From Sulfurospirillum arsenophilum NBRC 109478 (GTDB lineage Bacteria > Campylobacterota > Campylobacteria > Campylobacterales > Sulfurospirillaceae), in NCBI RefSeq assembly GCF_000813345.1, contig NZ_BBQF01000003.1, positions 310,001-374,000 of the forward strand: DNA of 64,000 nt. The letters are read 5' to 3'. This document shows, one piece after another, positions 44,923 through 53,216 of this stretch. The notes below the pieces were generated by a model that was given only the letters and a program-made list of their open reading frames with translations, did not search any database and had not been told where the DNA came from. The first letter of the stretch is position 1, and each line of letters opens with the position of its first letter. The translations under genes were made by a program, and so were the position numbers.

Positions 44923-45672
44923 TTAAAACGCTCGTGTGGACATAGGATTGAGTAAAAACCAAATACCTAAAGCGATGACACATAAAACACCCACAAAGCG
45001 CAGTGCCCAGAACCAACGTGGTTGTGTTACGATAGGACGTGCTTTTTGAAGGGTGTTAACCAGCAATCCTGCAAGCGAAATGGTGAGACCCATACCAAGG
45101 CTCATAAAGACAGCCGCGATCATACCAATCGTGATATGTCCCAACGTGATGGCAAAAAAGCAGAGGGTAATCACACCGGGACAGGGTACAACGCCTGCTA
45201 AAACAACGACACCAAAACGGCTTTTATGGGGGCGAACATTCTCTTTCGTAATGCTACGTGAACGCCAAACGTCATACAGTAACCAACAGCCCATGAGAAC
45301 AATGAGTGCACCTGAGATTTGAAACAGAGGGGGGTTGACTTGGCGAAAAAGCTTCATCGCACTGATCTGAATCAGATACGTTGCCGCTAGTGTCACAAGA
45401 AGTGCGGAGAGTGCATGCACAATGGCGATTAAAAAGCCTATTTGAAACACGTGAGAGCGTTTGGTAGGGTTGGCTAAAAGGTAGCCTGCAACCAGCGCTT
45501 TACCGTGCCCGGGGCCTATGGCATGAACTACGCCATAACCAAAAGAGAGTGCAAAAATAAGTAACATCGGCATAAGGTTTCCCTCATCAATGGCTCGAAA
45601 ATGAGCAGAGAGTTCGGTATTGAAATAGCGATTTGCTTCAGCAAAACTGAGGGCAATAGAAGAGAGGGTCAT
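44923..45672 (-). CDS. NicO/RcnA-family nickel-cobalt transporter
   Basis: A 249-residue membrane protein with six helices. GVVHAIGPGHGKALVAGYLL and AGVVPCPGVITLCFFAI are the two NicO signatures and are repeated in the fused neighbour. It lacks the His-rich loop of E. coli RcnA. NicO members move Ni2+ or Co2+, usually out of the cell. ATGA overlap with the preceding DUF1007 gene indicates coupling. Two different NicO proteins in one operon could form a pair or serve different metals. Confidence 0.88.
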   Translation of the reverse strand: MTLSSIALSFAEANRYFNTELSAHFRAIDEGNLMPMLLIFALSFGYGVVHAIGPGHGKALVAGYLLANPTKRSHVFQIGFLIAIVHALSALLVTLAATYLIQISAMKLFRQVNPPLFQISGALIVLMGCWLLYDVWRSRSITKENVRPHKSRFGVVVLAGVVPCPGVITLCFFAITLGHITIGMIAAVFMSLGMGLTISLAGLLVNTLQKARPIVTQPRWFWALRFVGVLCVIALGIWFLLNPMSTRAF

Positions 45673-46175
45673 GGTAGCTCCAAAAGGTATCCGTAATAAT
45701 AGGTGTTATCGACTTCTTTTAAGGTGTAGTGTGCCGTTGAGTGGATATGCGCAGATTCAAGTGATAGAGCACATAAAAAAGATTCATCCCAAAAGCCAAT
45801 AGATTTTTTTTGGTGTTCATATGGCTTTAAATCAACGCAGAATTCTACCACAAAACTATTTCCTATTTGTGAGAGTTGAATGTTTTTAGGAGAAAGCGTT
45901 ATCTTTTTCTTCGCAACTTTGAGGTTCGTAAAAAAAGAGAGTTTCTCAAGAGGATTAAAAACCTCTTTCTTAAAAAGGTCTACTTCTTTAGCATCGAAAA
46001 TGTGATTATGGTCTGAATCAAAATCTTCCAGTAATGCTGTGGATGTCATTTCATCAAAAACCCATTTAATTTTAAGCTCAGTGCCTCTAAGATCTAAATA
46101 AACATCTATAAATGTATGTGGGTGTGCATATCCAATGGAAATAAAACAAAAAAAGAGCAGGATATATTTTGCCAT
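45669..46175 (-). CDS. DUF1007 periplasmic protein with EF-hand loop (second copy)
   Basis: A 168-residue protein with a signal peptide (cleavage likely after IGYA), then HPHTFIDVYLDL, the DUF1007 start motif. The loop DSDHNHIFDAKE (about residues 54-65) keeps Asp, Asp, Asn, Asp and Glu at EF-hand positions 1, 3, 5, 9 and 12. It is the first gene of the NicO operon and overlaps the transporter by ATGA. It shares fold and motifs with the copy at 43.2 kb but only modest identity, so the duplication is old. Confidence 0.85.
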   Translation of the reverse strand: MAKYILLFFCFISIGYAHPHTFIDVYLDLRGTELKIKWVFDEMTSTALLEDFDSDHNHIFDAKEVDLFKKEVFNPLEKLSFFTNLKVAKKKITLSPKNIQLSQIGNSFVVEFCVDLKPYEHQKKSIGFWDESFLCALSLESAHIHSTAHYTLKEVDNTYYYGYLLELP

Positions 46176-46245
46176 AGAAGTACTTTTGTCCTAAGATTAT
46201 AAAAGGTATTGTAGCTCAAAAAAAGTAAATACAACTTAGTTGCAC

Positions 46246-46575
46246 TTATCGAGGAGCGTACATTATAACACCAACACCAATCAACGCAATCACACCTCCA
46301 ATAAGATCAAAACGATCAGGAATCACTCCATCAACTGCCCAACCCCAAAGTAGGGAAAGTGCAATAAAAATACCGCCATATGCGGCATAAACACGCCCAA
46401 AATTAGCAGGTTGCAGTGTTGGAATAACACCATAAAGCACTAAAACAGCAGCGCCAATAAAGGCATAATGAATTCCTTTGCCTTCCCTAAGCCACAGCCA
46501 AATGAGATAGCCTCCACCAATTTCAAAAATGCCTGCAAGAACAAAGTAGCCCAGTGATTTAAGATAGTCCATCAT
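46246..46575 (-). CDS. ynfA: YnfA/UPF0060-family small membrane protein
   Basis: A protein of about 109 residues with four helices. [38 protein letters not shown] and [19 protein letters not shown] match UPF0060/YnfA, a drug/metabolite-transporter-like family close to SMR pumps in fold. The start is placed at ATG 46575 directly behind GGGAG (ATG 46572 is equally possible). Both give the family's usual length, while longer frames do not. Its promoter (-10 TATAAT at 46598-46603) is overlapped upstream by a Fur-like site, so iron control is possible. Confidence 0.85.
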   Translation of the reverse strand: MMDYLKSLGYFVLAGIFEIGGGYLIWLWLREGKGIHYAFIGAAVLVLYGVIPTLQPANFGRVYAAYGGIFIALSLLWGWAVDGVIPDRFDLIGGVIALIGVGVIMYAPR

Positions 46576-46597
46576 CTCCCTTTGAAACATTACTGTG

Positions 46598-46625
46598 ATT
46601 ATAGCATGCAATAAAATGATAACAA
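46598..46625 (-). promoter_or_regulatory. Promoter of the ynfA-like gene
   Basis: On the minus strand, TTGTTA and TATAAT are separated by 16 bases. The -35 overlaps the Fur-like site 46617-46631, an arrangement suited to repression. Confidence 0.45.
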
Positions 46626-46631
46626 CTATCA
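46617..46631. promoter_or_regulatory. Fur-like site
   Basis: TGATA-ACAAC-TATCA, a perfect five-base inverted repeat equal to the half sites of the TGATAAT-C-ATTATCA Fur core. It lies between the divergent ynfA-like and DUF2325 genes. Confidence 0.5.
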
Positions 46632-46668
46632 AGTTTAAAAGAAATTAAGGTTGTTTATCTTACAATTT

Positions 46669-46683
46669 CAATAACAATTATCA
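46669..46683. promoter_or_regulatory. Second Fur-like site in front of the DUF2325 gene
   Basis: CAATA-ACAAT-TATCA, a degenerate match to the same 15-base pattern, directly before the AAGGAG ribosome site of the plus-strand gene. Confidence 0.4.
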
Positions 46684-46696
46684 AAAAGGAGAAGTG

Positions 46697-47008
46697 ATGT
46701 CAGCAGTACTTGTCATAGGTGGCGATAAAATTGATTCAATAACCTCTGTTTTACAGGATTTCTCTTTTGAGAAGGTCACACATTGGGATGCAAGAAACCC
46801 TTCTGTGGTTAAAAAAGAGATTCCACAAGATGTCACGTTGGTGATTATGCTTACCAATTTTTTAAACCACAACGCGATGAATAAATTCAAAAATGAAGCC
46901 AAGCGCAAAGCGATTGAATTTATCTGTGCGAAACGTAGCGAAAGCTCTGTCTTTTGTGAACTCTGTAAAAAGTACAATCCTAACGGCGGATGTATGCTCG
47001 AAAAATAA
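46697..47008 (+). CDS. DUF2325 family small protein with Cys cluster
   Basis: A 103-residue protein that matches DUF2325 in layout: an N-terminal Rossmann-like VLVIGGDKID, then VTLVIMLTNFLNHNAM. The C-terminal part is variable and here carries a metal-type Cys set, FCELCKKYNPNGGC. ATG 46697 has AAGGAG five bases upstream; a GTG one codon earlier is less likely. Two Fur-like sites sit in its promoter region. Function unknown; iron-linked expression is inferred. A strong terminator follows. Confidence 0.78.
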   Translation: MSAVLVIGGDKIDSITSVLQDFSFEKVTHWDARNPSVVKKEIPQDVTLVIMLTNFLNHNAMNKFKNEAKRKAIEFICAKRSESSVFCELCKKYNPNGGCMLEK

Positions 47009-47018
47009 GCGTTATGAG

Positions 47019-47048
47019 TAAGCCCTAACGTGCATTAGGGCTTATTTT
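47019..47048 (+). terminator. Intrinsic terminator after the DUF2325 gene
   Basis: TAAGCCCTAA, a six-base loop and TTAGGGCTTA form a perfect ten-base stem followed by TTTT. Confidence 0.8.
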
Positions 47049-47067
47049 AGCTATTCCCAAAGGTTTT

Positions 47068-47829
47068 ATGATGTCTATCCCTACGATTCTTACATACGAA
47101 CAATTTCTCAATTACGATGATATATGCAAAATCATTGATACCCAAAGTTTTTGGGTCGAGTATGAACCCATCATTGATATGAAAAATGGTGACATTTATG
47201 GTTACGAAGCACTGGCTCGTTTTGTTTTAAATGGCAAACAGATCCCACCCACTCCCGTTTTACAAGTAGCACATCAAGTGAAAGAGCTTTTTTTCAGGCT
47301 TGAACGTGCTCTAAAAATCATGCAACTTTCACATCGCCCTAACGAAGGGGGAATGCTGTTTGTTAACATTGATCCGCATAATTTTAGTGATGGTGAAAAG
47401 ATCGCCTATTGGCATGATCTTTTTGAGGATGTGCATGATGTTTGCATTGAAGTTACTGAAAATACCGATGACATGCAAACAACACTGCTCTCACACTGCT
47501 TGGATGAGATACAAAAAAGTGGCATTCCCATTGCGCAAGATGACATTGGTAATGATCAAAAGCCGTTTTGTTTTGACCTTACCAAACGTGCGCAGTTTTT
47601 AAAATTTGATCGTACATGGCTTTTGAAAATTAGAGCATGCAGCGATTATCAAGAGATTCTCAAAGGCTTTTTGAGCTTTGCTAAAGCACAAGGTAAAAAG
47701 AGCATTTTGGAGGGTGTTGAGAGTGAAGAAGACTTTTGTGTTGCAAAAGCGTTAGGTGTTGATTTTGTGCAAGGTTACATCTTTAGCCACTTAAACATCA
47801 GCAGTAAAATCGCTAACGATAAAGGTTAA
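47068..47829 (+). CDS. Stand-alone EAL-domain c-di-GMP phosphodiesterase
   Basis: A 253-residue protein that is only an EAL domain. The catalytic set looks complete: YEALAR, N in FVNIDP, E in IEVTEN, QDDIGND (Phe of DDFG replaced by Ile), LKFDRTW with the catalytic Lys, LEGVES and VQGYIF. It has no sensory or membrane part. It is the first of three genes with short gaps or overlaps, followed by an FTR1-like periplasmic domain protein and a GGDEF protein, so opposing c-di-GMP enzymes share an operon. Which of the two adjacent Met codons is used is undecided. Confidence 0.86.
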   Translation: MMSIPTILTYEQFLNYDDICKIIDTQSFWVEYEPIIDMKNGDIYGYEALARFVLNGKQIPPTPVLQVAHQVKELFFRLERALKIMQLSHRPNEGGMLFVNIDPHNFSDGEKIAYWHDLFEDVHDVCIEVTENTDDMQTTLLSHCLDEIQKSGIPIAQDDIGNDQKPFCFDLTKRAQFLKFDRTWLLKIRACSDYQEILKGFLSFAKAQGKKSILEGVESEEDFCVAKALGVDFVQGYIFSHLNISSKIANDKG

Positions 47830-47835
47830 AAAAGA

Positions 47836-48666
47836 ATGCAAAAAGTGTGGTTGTTTCTCACTCTTATCATGACATTGACGCATGCTTCCTCGTCCAATGA
47901 TTTTGTAATGGATATGATTCAAAGTGACTTGGAGAGGACACTCAATCTTTATAAAATCGGCGATAGTAAAAATGCCAAAGAAGCGTTGAAATTTGCACTG
48001 TATCATGGCTATCGTAATACAGGGTTTAAAAGCCAAATCGAAAAAGAACGTTCTTTTGAAGAAGCCAATGCTATGGAGGAAAAGTTTTTAAGACTTGAGG
48101 CATTGATCGAAGATCCTCATCAATCGCATCTTGTTATTTTGGAAATGAATGTTTTGCAAGAAGCTATTCGTGCTGTTTTGCCAAAACTTTCTCCTTTGAT
48201 GAAACAAGCGACGATAAAAAATTGGCACAGTGTTGCACAAGAAATAAAAGAGGCTCTTTTAGAAGCGATTGTACTTTATGAGCATAATGCCATTAAACAA
48301 GCCGTTTCTAAAGTTCAATCCGCCTATTTCGATATTTTTGAAAATAGCGGTATGGAAGAGGCGATTTTAGCATTGAGCGAGGATCGTAAACTCAAAGCAG
48401 AGCAACGTTTTAGAATTTTTTCAGAAATGATGAAAAAAAAAGAGGCGGTCACGACACTTTTAAATTATACGGAAGAGATGGATCGTGATTTAAAAGAGTT
48501 GGCTTCCGCGATGACGCCCCAAGAGTTGTCTTCTAGGCGAGAGATGGAAAGCATCAATCAAAAGCATATTTTTCCATCTCAATGGTTGCTTATAAGTGCA
48601 CTTTTTTTGTTAATTCCTATGGGTGGATGGTGGTTTTTATTGAAAAAGCAAAGGAATAGGGAGTGA
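47836..48666 (+). CDS. FTR1 N-terminal-domain-like periplasmic protein with C-terminal membrane anchor
   Basis: A 276-residue protein with a signal peptide (about residues 1-17), then a long helical domain. It includes LEAIVLYEHNAIKQAVSKVQ and AYFDIFENSGMEEAI, the pattern seen in the extracytoplasmic helical domain that precedes the permease in FTR1-type iron transporters. One helix near 250-270 anchors the C-terminus. The iron-permease helices with their REXXE motifs are absent, so it cannot transport iron by itself. It overlaps the GGDEF gene by four bases (GTGA). It may sense periplasmic iron or partner the cyclase. Homology is by motif only. Confidence 0.62.
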   Translation: MQKVWLFLTLIMTLTHASSSNDFVMDMIQSDLERTLNLYKIGDSKNAKEALKFALYHGYRNTGFKSQIEKERSFEEANAMEEKFLRLEALIEDPHQSHLVILEMNVLQEAIRAVLPKLSPLMKQATIKNWHSVAQEIKEALLEAIVLYEHNAIKQAVSKVQSAYFDIFENSGMEEAILALSEDRKLKAEQRFRIFSEMMKKKEAVTTLLNYTEEMDRDLKELASAMTPQELSSRREMESINQKHIFPSQWLLISALFLLIPMGGWWFLLKKQRNRE

Positions 48667-50357
48667 AAAAAAAGGCTTTATGGCTGATTGTTTCTATTGC
48701 ATTTCCTTTATTGGCGTTGCTTTTTATTTTTTTAGGTCAAAACATTGAAAAATACAACAATCTTGAGCAGATGTGGGCACGAAATGAAGCTTTCCGTGCT
48801 TTTTATATGCTAAAAGGGTTTTGGAATGAGAAGAAAGTAGACTTAAAAAATACAACCCAAAGTGCTTTTGATATTGTTATCAACCCTAGCCAAAGCCAAG
48901 AAGATCTCTTGTTAAAATTTGGCATTGACAAAGATTTGCTTGAAAAAACGCTTCAAAAAGAGCCATTTGCACTTCTAAACATCTCTAAAGACAATAGAAA
49001 ATGGGCTATTTTTACAGTTATTGAATCGTTTGAAACACCACGTTATGGCGGTAAAATCTTTTTTGTTGATGAGGTGTTGGCAAAACGCTTTAGCGAATTT
49101 TTGCAAGGAAGCGTTCAGTTTGTTATCTTTGATTCGTCTTTGTCTTTACCTTCATCAATACTCTTTTTTGAGGACAAAGAGGAGCGTTATTTTATTCAAA
49201 AAATAGGTAGCTTTACGGATATTTATATCCCTTTTGCCCCTTCGCTCTACTTAAAAGTAACGTTTGATCGCGGTATTTTTTCTTTTATGAAAGAAGATTT
49301 GTATAAAAGTATGTTCTATTTCATCTTTATTTTGGGGACTATTCTTATTCTTTTTTATATTCTTCTTGATCGTTTAGTGCTATCTCACATCAGATATATC
49401 TCAAATCAGATCCAAACCATCAAGTCCAGCCCCAATGATTTGAGTTTAAGGATTACATGTAAAAGCAAAGATGAACTTGGAAAAATGGTTCTTTGGATCA
49501 ATGAGATGCTTTGTGAGATTGAAACATCTCAGAGAAAAGCGTTAGGTGACAAGGAGGTGTTATTGGAAGAGGAGCGAAATTTTTTACAAACGATTATCGA
49601 CTCTTGGCAACATGCGCTTTTGGTCATTGATCATGAAAAAATTCTCAAAGTCAACGATGCTTTTAAAAAAATATTTGGCGATTCATCGGAGCGTGTTAGT
49701 GCTCAACAAGAAGCTTTATTTATGCCTTTGCTGCATGCTCAAAATCATGAAACCATTAAAATTTATCTTTGGGAGCGCCATTTCTTCTTTACCATCAATA
49801 CCAAACCTCTCTTTCAAAATAAACGACTCATTACGCTGACCGATGTTTCAAGTTTTAACGAACAACTGCAAATGCTTCAAAAAAAAGCAATGTTGGATCC
49901 GCTGACATCTCTTCTGAATCGAAATGGTTTTTTTGATCGTTTACAACAGCCACTAAGTGAAGAAAAAGCAGGATGTATTATCTTTTCGGATATTGATAAT
50001 TTTAAAAAAATTAACGATACCTATGGACATGATATCGGCGATAAGGTGTTGCAAAAGGTAAGTCGCTTAATTCAAAGTATGCTTCGAAGCAGCGACGTGG
50101 TGGCTCGTTTTGGAGGAGAAGAGTTTGTGATATGGGTTGACGCTGATGTCCACAAGACGCTTCACATTGCTGAAAAAATACGTCAAGGTATTGCCGAAAC
50201 AAGCATAGAATCTTTACATGTAACATGCAGTTTTGGCGTGAGTGTTGTTGAAAATTGTGCTTTTGAAGAGGCCATCAAACGAGCAGATGAAGCGATGTAC
50301 ATAGCAAAAAAGAGTGGAAAAAACCGCGTCTGTTTAAGTACCAACAGATCAGAATGA
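48663..50357 (+). CDS. Membrane diguanylate cyclase with HAMP, PAS-like and GGDEF domains
   Basis: A 564-residue protein. Helix 1 lies at about residues 5-26, followed by a periplasmic domain to about 215, helix 2 near 218-240, HAMP near 240-295 and a PAS-like region near 300-395 (IDSWQHALLVIDHEKILKVN). GGDEF lies at about 400-560 with intact ARFGGEEF (about residues 482-488). The RSSD sequence five residues earlier is an I-site. It should synthesise c-di-GMP under control of a periplasmic signal, possibly through the FTR1-like partner. The GTG start overlaps the previous stop. Confidence 0.87.
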   Translation: MKKKALWLIVSIAFPLLALLFIFLGQNIEKYNNLEQMWARNEAFRAFYMLKGFWNEKKVDLKNTTQSAFDIVINPSQSQEDLLLKFGIDKDLLEKTLQKEPFALLNISKDNRKWAIFTVIESFETPRYGGKIFFVDEVLAKRFSEFLQGSVQFVIFDSSLSLPSSILFFEDKEERYFIQKIGSFTDIYIPFAPSLYLKVTFDRGIFSFMKEDLYKSMFYFIFILGTILILFYILLDRLVLSHIRYISNQIQTIKSSPNDLSLRITCKSKDELGKMVLWINEMLCEIETSQRKALGDKEVLLEEERNFLQTIIDSWQHALLVIDHEKILKVNDAFKKIFGDSSERVSAQQEALFMPLLHAQNHETIKIYLWERHFFFTINTKPLFQNKRLITLTDVSSFNEQLQMLQKKAMLDPLTSLLNRNGFFDRLQQPLSEEKAGCIIFSDIDNFKKINDTYGHDIGDKVLQKVSRLIQSMLRSSDVVARFGGEEFVIWVDADVHKTLHIAEKIRQGIAETSIESLHVTCSFGVSVVENCAFEEAIKRADEAMYIAKKSGKNRVCLSTNRSE

Positions 50358-50372
50358 CGAAAAATATACTGC

Positions 50373-50394
50373 TATAATTTGATAAGAGTTATTA
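50373..50394 (+). promoter_or_regulatory. -10 element and Fur-like site upstream of exbB
   Basis: TATAAT at 50373-50378 is followed at 50380-50394 by TGATA-AGAGT-TATTA, the same 15-base pattern as the other Fur-like sites. A site here would block RNA polymerase. Confidence 0.45.
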
Positions 50395-50431
50395 ATTTCA
50401 TAGGAAATTAAGCTCAAAAAGTCTAACATTC

Positions 50432-50446
50432 TGATAATGGTTATTA
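50432..50446. promoter_or_regulatory. Fur-like site before exbB
   Basis: TGATA-ATGGT-TATTA, containing the inverted repeat ATAAT-GGTT-ATTAT, 17 bases before the start codon. Confidence 0.5.
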
Positions 50447-50462
50447 TGAAAATAGAGGAAAG

Positions 50463-50897
50463 ATGGAAAATATAAAACTTGCCGTGGATTACGGTGCATT
50501 AGGAATTTTGCTCTTGATGAGCATTTTAGTTGTAGGTTATGCGATTGAACGCTTTGCGTTTTTTAAAGCGTTACATGTAAAGAGTTATGAGAGTAAAAAC
50601 AGGCTTGAACGCGATGTTTCTAAAAACTTAACGATCATCTCTTTGATCGGCTCAAATGCTCCTTATGTGGGGCTTTTGGGAACCGTTGGTGGTATTATGG
50701 TGGTCTTTTACGAGATCGGCATCAGTGGAGGTGCTCTTGATACGTCTAAGGTTATCGTAGGCTTGGCATTGGCGCTTAAAGTGACCGCGGCAGGGTTGAT
50801 CGTAGCGATCCCTTCGACGATGATTTACGGTGCGTTTTTGCGTAAAGTCGATGTAGCTGTCAGTGAGTGGGAAGATGAGAGCATTAAAAAGAGTTGA
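50463..50897 (+). CDS. exbB: ExbB, TonB-system proton channel subunit
   Basis: A 144-residue protein with three helices (about residues 10-32, 60-85, 100-125). The conserved NAPYVGLLGTVGGIMVVF and ALALKVTAAGLIVAIPSTMI segments are those of ExbB/TolQ. With ExbD it converts proton motive force to motion of TonB. It is the first gene of the iron operon and carries two Fur-like sites upstream. The length is near the short ExbB form typical of Campylobacterota. A TTACATGTAA copy within it encodes Leu-His-Val. Confidence 0.93.
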   Translation: MENIKLAVDYGALGILLLMSILVVGYAIERFAFFKALHVKSYESKNRLERDVSKNLTIISLIGSNAPYVGLLGTVGGIMVVFYEIGISGGALDTSKVIVGLALALKVTAAGLIVAIPSTMIYGAFLRKVDVAVSEWEDESIKKS

Positions 50898-51258
50898 GGG
50901 GATCAATGTCGTCCCACTCATCGACATTATGCTGGTTCTGCTCACCATTGTTCTAACCGTCTCCTCGTTTATTGCCCTTGGTAAAATTGAGATAACGCTT
51001 CCACAAGCAAGTCAATTCACGAAAGTTGAGCCTAAATTTTACGAAATTGGCATTACGGCGGATCATCAGTTTTTCATCAACGGTGAGTTTACCAGTAGGG
51101 ATGCTTTAGTGACGAAGTTTGAAACACTTACCAAAGAAGACTCTGTTGCTATTAGTGCCGATAAAATGGCTGCTTATGAAGATTTTATCTATGTGATTGA
51201 TCTTTTAAAACAAAAAGAGATCGAGAAAATTGGTATGGTTGTCACTAAAAATGAGTAA
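50875..51258 (+). CDS. exbD: ExbD, TonB-system subunit
   Basis: A 127-residue protein with a short cytoplasmic N-terminus and one helix, NVVPLIDIMLVLLTIVL, containing the conserved membrane Asp needed for proton use. A periplasmic domain follows. ATG 50875 is chosen because family members begin a few residues before the KRVEGINVVP segment; this overlaps exbB by 23 bases. Partner of ExbB and TonB. Confidence 0.92.
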   Translation: MRALKRVEGINVVPLIDIMLVLLTIVLTVSSFIALGKIEITLPQASQFTKVEPKFYEIGITADHQFFINGEFTSRDALVTKFETLTKEDSVAISADKMAAYEDFIYVIDLLKQKEIEKIGMVVTKNE

Positions 51259-51316
51259 CCACTCCAGCATCGATGAAATTGTGCAACCTTGTATTGCCTA
51301 TGAAGGTAACGTTTAA
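51251..51316 (+). CDS. Possible 21-residue ORF bridging exbD and the PepSY gene
   Basis: MSNHSSIDEIVQPCIAYEGN plus Val. The ATG overlaps the exbD end by eight bases, and the TAA shares its last base with the next gene's ATG (TAATG). There is no good ribosome site of its own. It may be a translational coupler that carries ribosomes across the short gap, or chance. Confidence 0.3.
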   Translation: MSNHSSIDEIVQPCIAYEGNV

Positions 51317-52029
51317 TGGTATGGCTGAAAAGACAGAGTCGTAAATGGCATATGTGGTTGGGAGTTGTTTTTGCCATTCCTCTTTGTGTGGTTGCTCTAA
51401 CAACACTTTTTATGGCACATGATAAAGCGATACCCTTGGAACATTTACATGTAAAAACATCTTTTTTCCCTGGATATGAAGACGAAAAATACACAAAAGC
51501 TGAACTTCGAGCCTATTTGGATGATGGTAAAGGGACTCTTTATTTGGGATACAAACAAGGTCTTCAGATCATACGCAAGGGTGAAAAAGAGGTGGTTGCT
51601 TTTTTTGCAAATCACGATATTCGCAAACTAATTCTTTTTCGTGATCGTGTCGTTATTGGATCGAGAAATGGGCTTTTTATACAAGAGAATGAGGGCTTTT
51701 TCAATGCCCTTAAAGAGACTATCTGGGATATTTCGATCGTTAATAATGAACTATTTGTTGTCAGTAAAAATGGACTTTTTCACTCAAAAGATCTTAAAGA
51801 GTGGGAAAAAATAACCACTCCCCAAACCGAAATGGCAGTCGATACGGTTTCACTTAAAAAACTTACGATGGATTTGCATACAGGGAAAGCACTTTTTGGT
51901 GAGAAACGAATGTGGATATGGCAAGATATTTTAGCCCTTTGCCTTCTTTTTTTTATCTTCACAGGCGTTTATCTTTGGTATACCAAAAAACGTCAAAAGA
52001 CCCGTGTATCAAGGAGTGAGCTATGTTAG
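51316..52029 (+). CDS. PepSY-associated membrane protein
   Basis: A 237-residue protein. Helix 1 at residues 15-35 (WHMWLGVVFAIPLCVVALTT) is followed by a periplasmic region of about 150 residues with repeated GLFI/GLF segments reminiscent of blade-like beta repeats. Then comes the conserved C-terminal DLHTGKALFGEKRMWIWQD and helix 2 of PepSY-associated membrane families. These proteins are found with TonB systems and are thought to reduce ferric siderophores or act as electron or haem proteins. GAAGG lies nine bases before the ATG. Confidence 0.75.
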   Translation: MVWLKRQSRKWHMWLGVVFAIPLCVVALTTLFMAHDKAIPLEHLHVKTSFFPGYEDEKYTKAELRAYLDDGKGTLYLGYKQGLQIIRKGEKEVVAFFANHDIRKLILFRDRVVIGSRNGLFIQENEGFFNALKETIWDISIVNNELFVVSKNGLFHSKDLKEWEKITTPQTEMAVDTVSLKKLTMDLHTGKALFGEKRMWIWQDILALCLLFFIFTGVYLWYTKKRQKTRVSRSELC

Positions 52030-52715
52030 CAAGAGAGCGTATTAAAAGCGTAAATCGTGAAGTAAGTGGGCTTTGTCTCTCTTTTGTACTTCACGGGGTG
52101 GTTATTGGGTTTTACCTTCTTTTTTTGCATCAAAAACCTCTTGAAATCATACAGGGAAAAACCGTGGTTTTGGAAATCTCAAACATTGAGCGCATGGCGC
52201 CAAAGCCATCTGTTCCCACACCTCCAACGCCTGTGCAAGAGGTAAAAAAAGTTGAGCCTGTAAAACCCATTGAAAAAATAAAACCTCTGCCAAAACCGAT
52301 GGTGAAAAAAGAGGTGCTCATTCCTGAGCCGACACGCGAAGAGGTCGTAACTGCTTCAGAGCCTGTGAGCGCAGTACAACCGAACATTGCGCACGAAGTT
52401 TCCCCTATCACACCTACTTCTACGAGTGCTGAGCCGTATGAAAAAACCGACTTTGAGATCATTCGCGATAAAGTCCTAGCGCGTCTGATTTACCCAAGCA
52501 TAGCGCGTCGCATGGGCTGGAATGGCGTGGTTCATGTAGCTCTGTTGATTGACACCGATGGAAGGTTGGTGAGTGCAACACTTCATCAAAGCTCAGGGCG
52601 ATCTATGCTGGATGATGCCGCTTTGGAAGCCGCATTGAAGTTAAGAGGCGACCAACTTCCAAAGCCCAAAAGCTTGAGTACGGTTATCTTGCCGATAGCA
52701 TTTAAGCTCAAATAA
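52023..52715 (+). CDS. tonB: TonB energy-transducing protein
   Basis: A 230-residue protein with one N-terminal helix (residues 17-36). A Pro/Lys-rich spacer at about 55-110 (PTPPTPVQEVKKVEPVKPIE) spans the periplasm. The C-terminal TonB domain has RLIYPSIARRMGWNGVVHVA and DAALEAALKL. It transmits ExbBD energy to the outer-membrane receptors in this island. It overlaps the preceding gene by seven bases, so the operon is tightly coupled. Confidence 0.93.
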   Translation: MLARERIKSVNREVSGLCLSFVLHGVVIGFYLLFLHQKPLEIIQGKTVVLEISNIERMAPKPSVPTPPTPVQEVKKVEPVKPIEKIKPLPKPMVKKEVLIPEPTREEVVTASEPVSAVQPNIAHEVSPITPTSTSAEPYEKTDFEIIRDKVLARLIYPSIARRMGWNGVVHVALLIDTDGRLVSATLHQSSGRSMLDDAALEAALKLRGDQLPKPKSLSTVILPIAFKLK

Positions 52716-52727
52716 GCTTCTTTTGTA

Positions 52728-53216
52728 ATGTTTGAACGCTACTATAAAGAATTGGTGGGCTATTTTAGCCGAACACTGGGTGATACTGAGCAAGCGAAAG
52801 ATGTGGTGCAAGAGACCTATCTTCGCATCAGTGCCATGGGAGAGCGTGCTGATGCTGTACTTGAACCTCGTGCTTTTTTGTACCAAACGGCTAAACGCAT
52901 CATCATTGATGAGTGGCGCAAAAACAGACATTTTCACCCTATGGCATTTCATGAGGCAGAACAGGTAAGCACTGAACATGAAGAACCCCTTGAGCATCTC
53001 CTCTCCTCCAATCGCATGAAAAGCTTACACCATACGATTAACGCTTTGCCTCCTCGTTGTCAAGAAGCTTTTAGACTTCATAAGTTTGATGGCTACTCGC
53101 ACAAAGAGATTGCGGAGATGATGGGTATTAGTAAAAATGCGGTTGAAAAACATATTATTAAAGCACTCATAGCATGCAAACAAAGTGTCGATGCAATGCA
53201 GAAGGAGGATGTATGA
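52728..53216 (+). CDS. fecI: FecI-like ECF sigma factor
   Basis: A 162-residue ECF sigma factor. Region 2 has DVVQETYLRISAMG and LYQTAKRIIIDEWRK. Region 4 has LPPRCQEAFRLHKFDGYSHK followed by EIAEMMGISKNAVEKHI, the standard FecI pattern. It is followed by an ATGA-overlapping fecR and a receptor with a signalling domain, which makes a complete surface-signalling system. The expected target is the promoter of that receptor. ECF sigma factors are rare in Campylobacterota, which adds interest. Confidence 0.93.
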   Translation: MFERYYKELVGYFSRTLGDTEQAKDVVQETYLRISAMGERADAVLEPRAFLYQTAKRIIIDEWRKNRHFHPMAFHEAEQVSTEHEEPLEHLLSSNRMKSLHHTINALPPRCQEAFRLHKFDGYSHKEIAEMMGISKNAVEKHIIKALIACKQSVDAMQKEDV

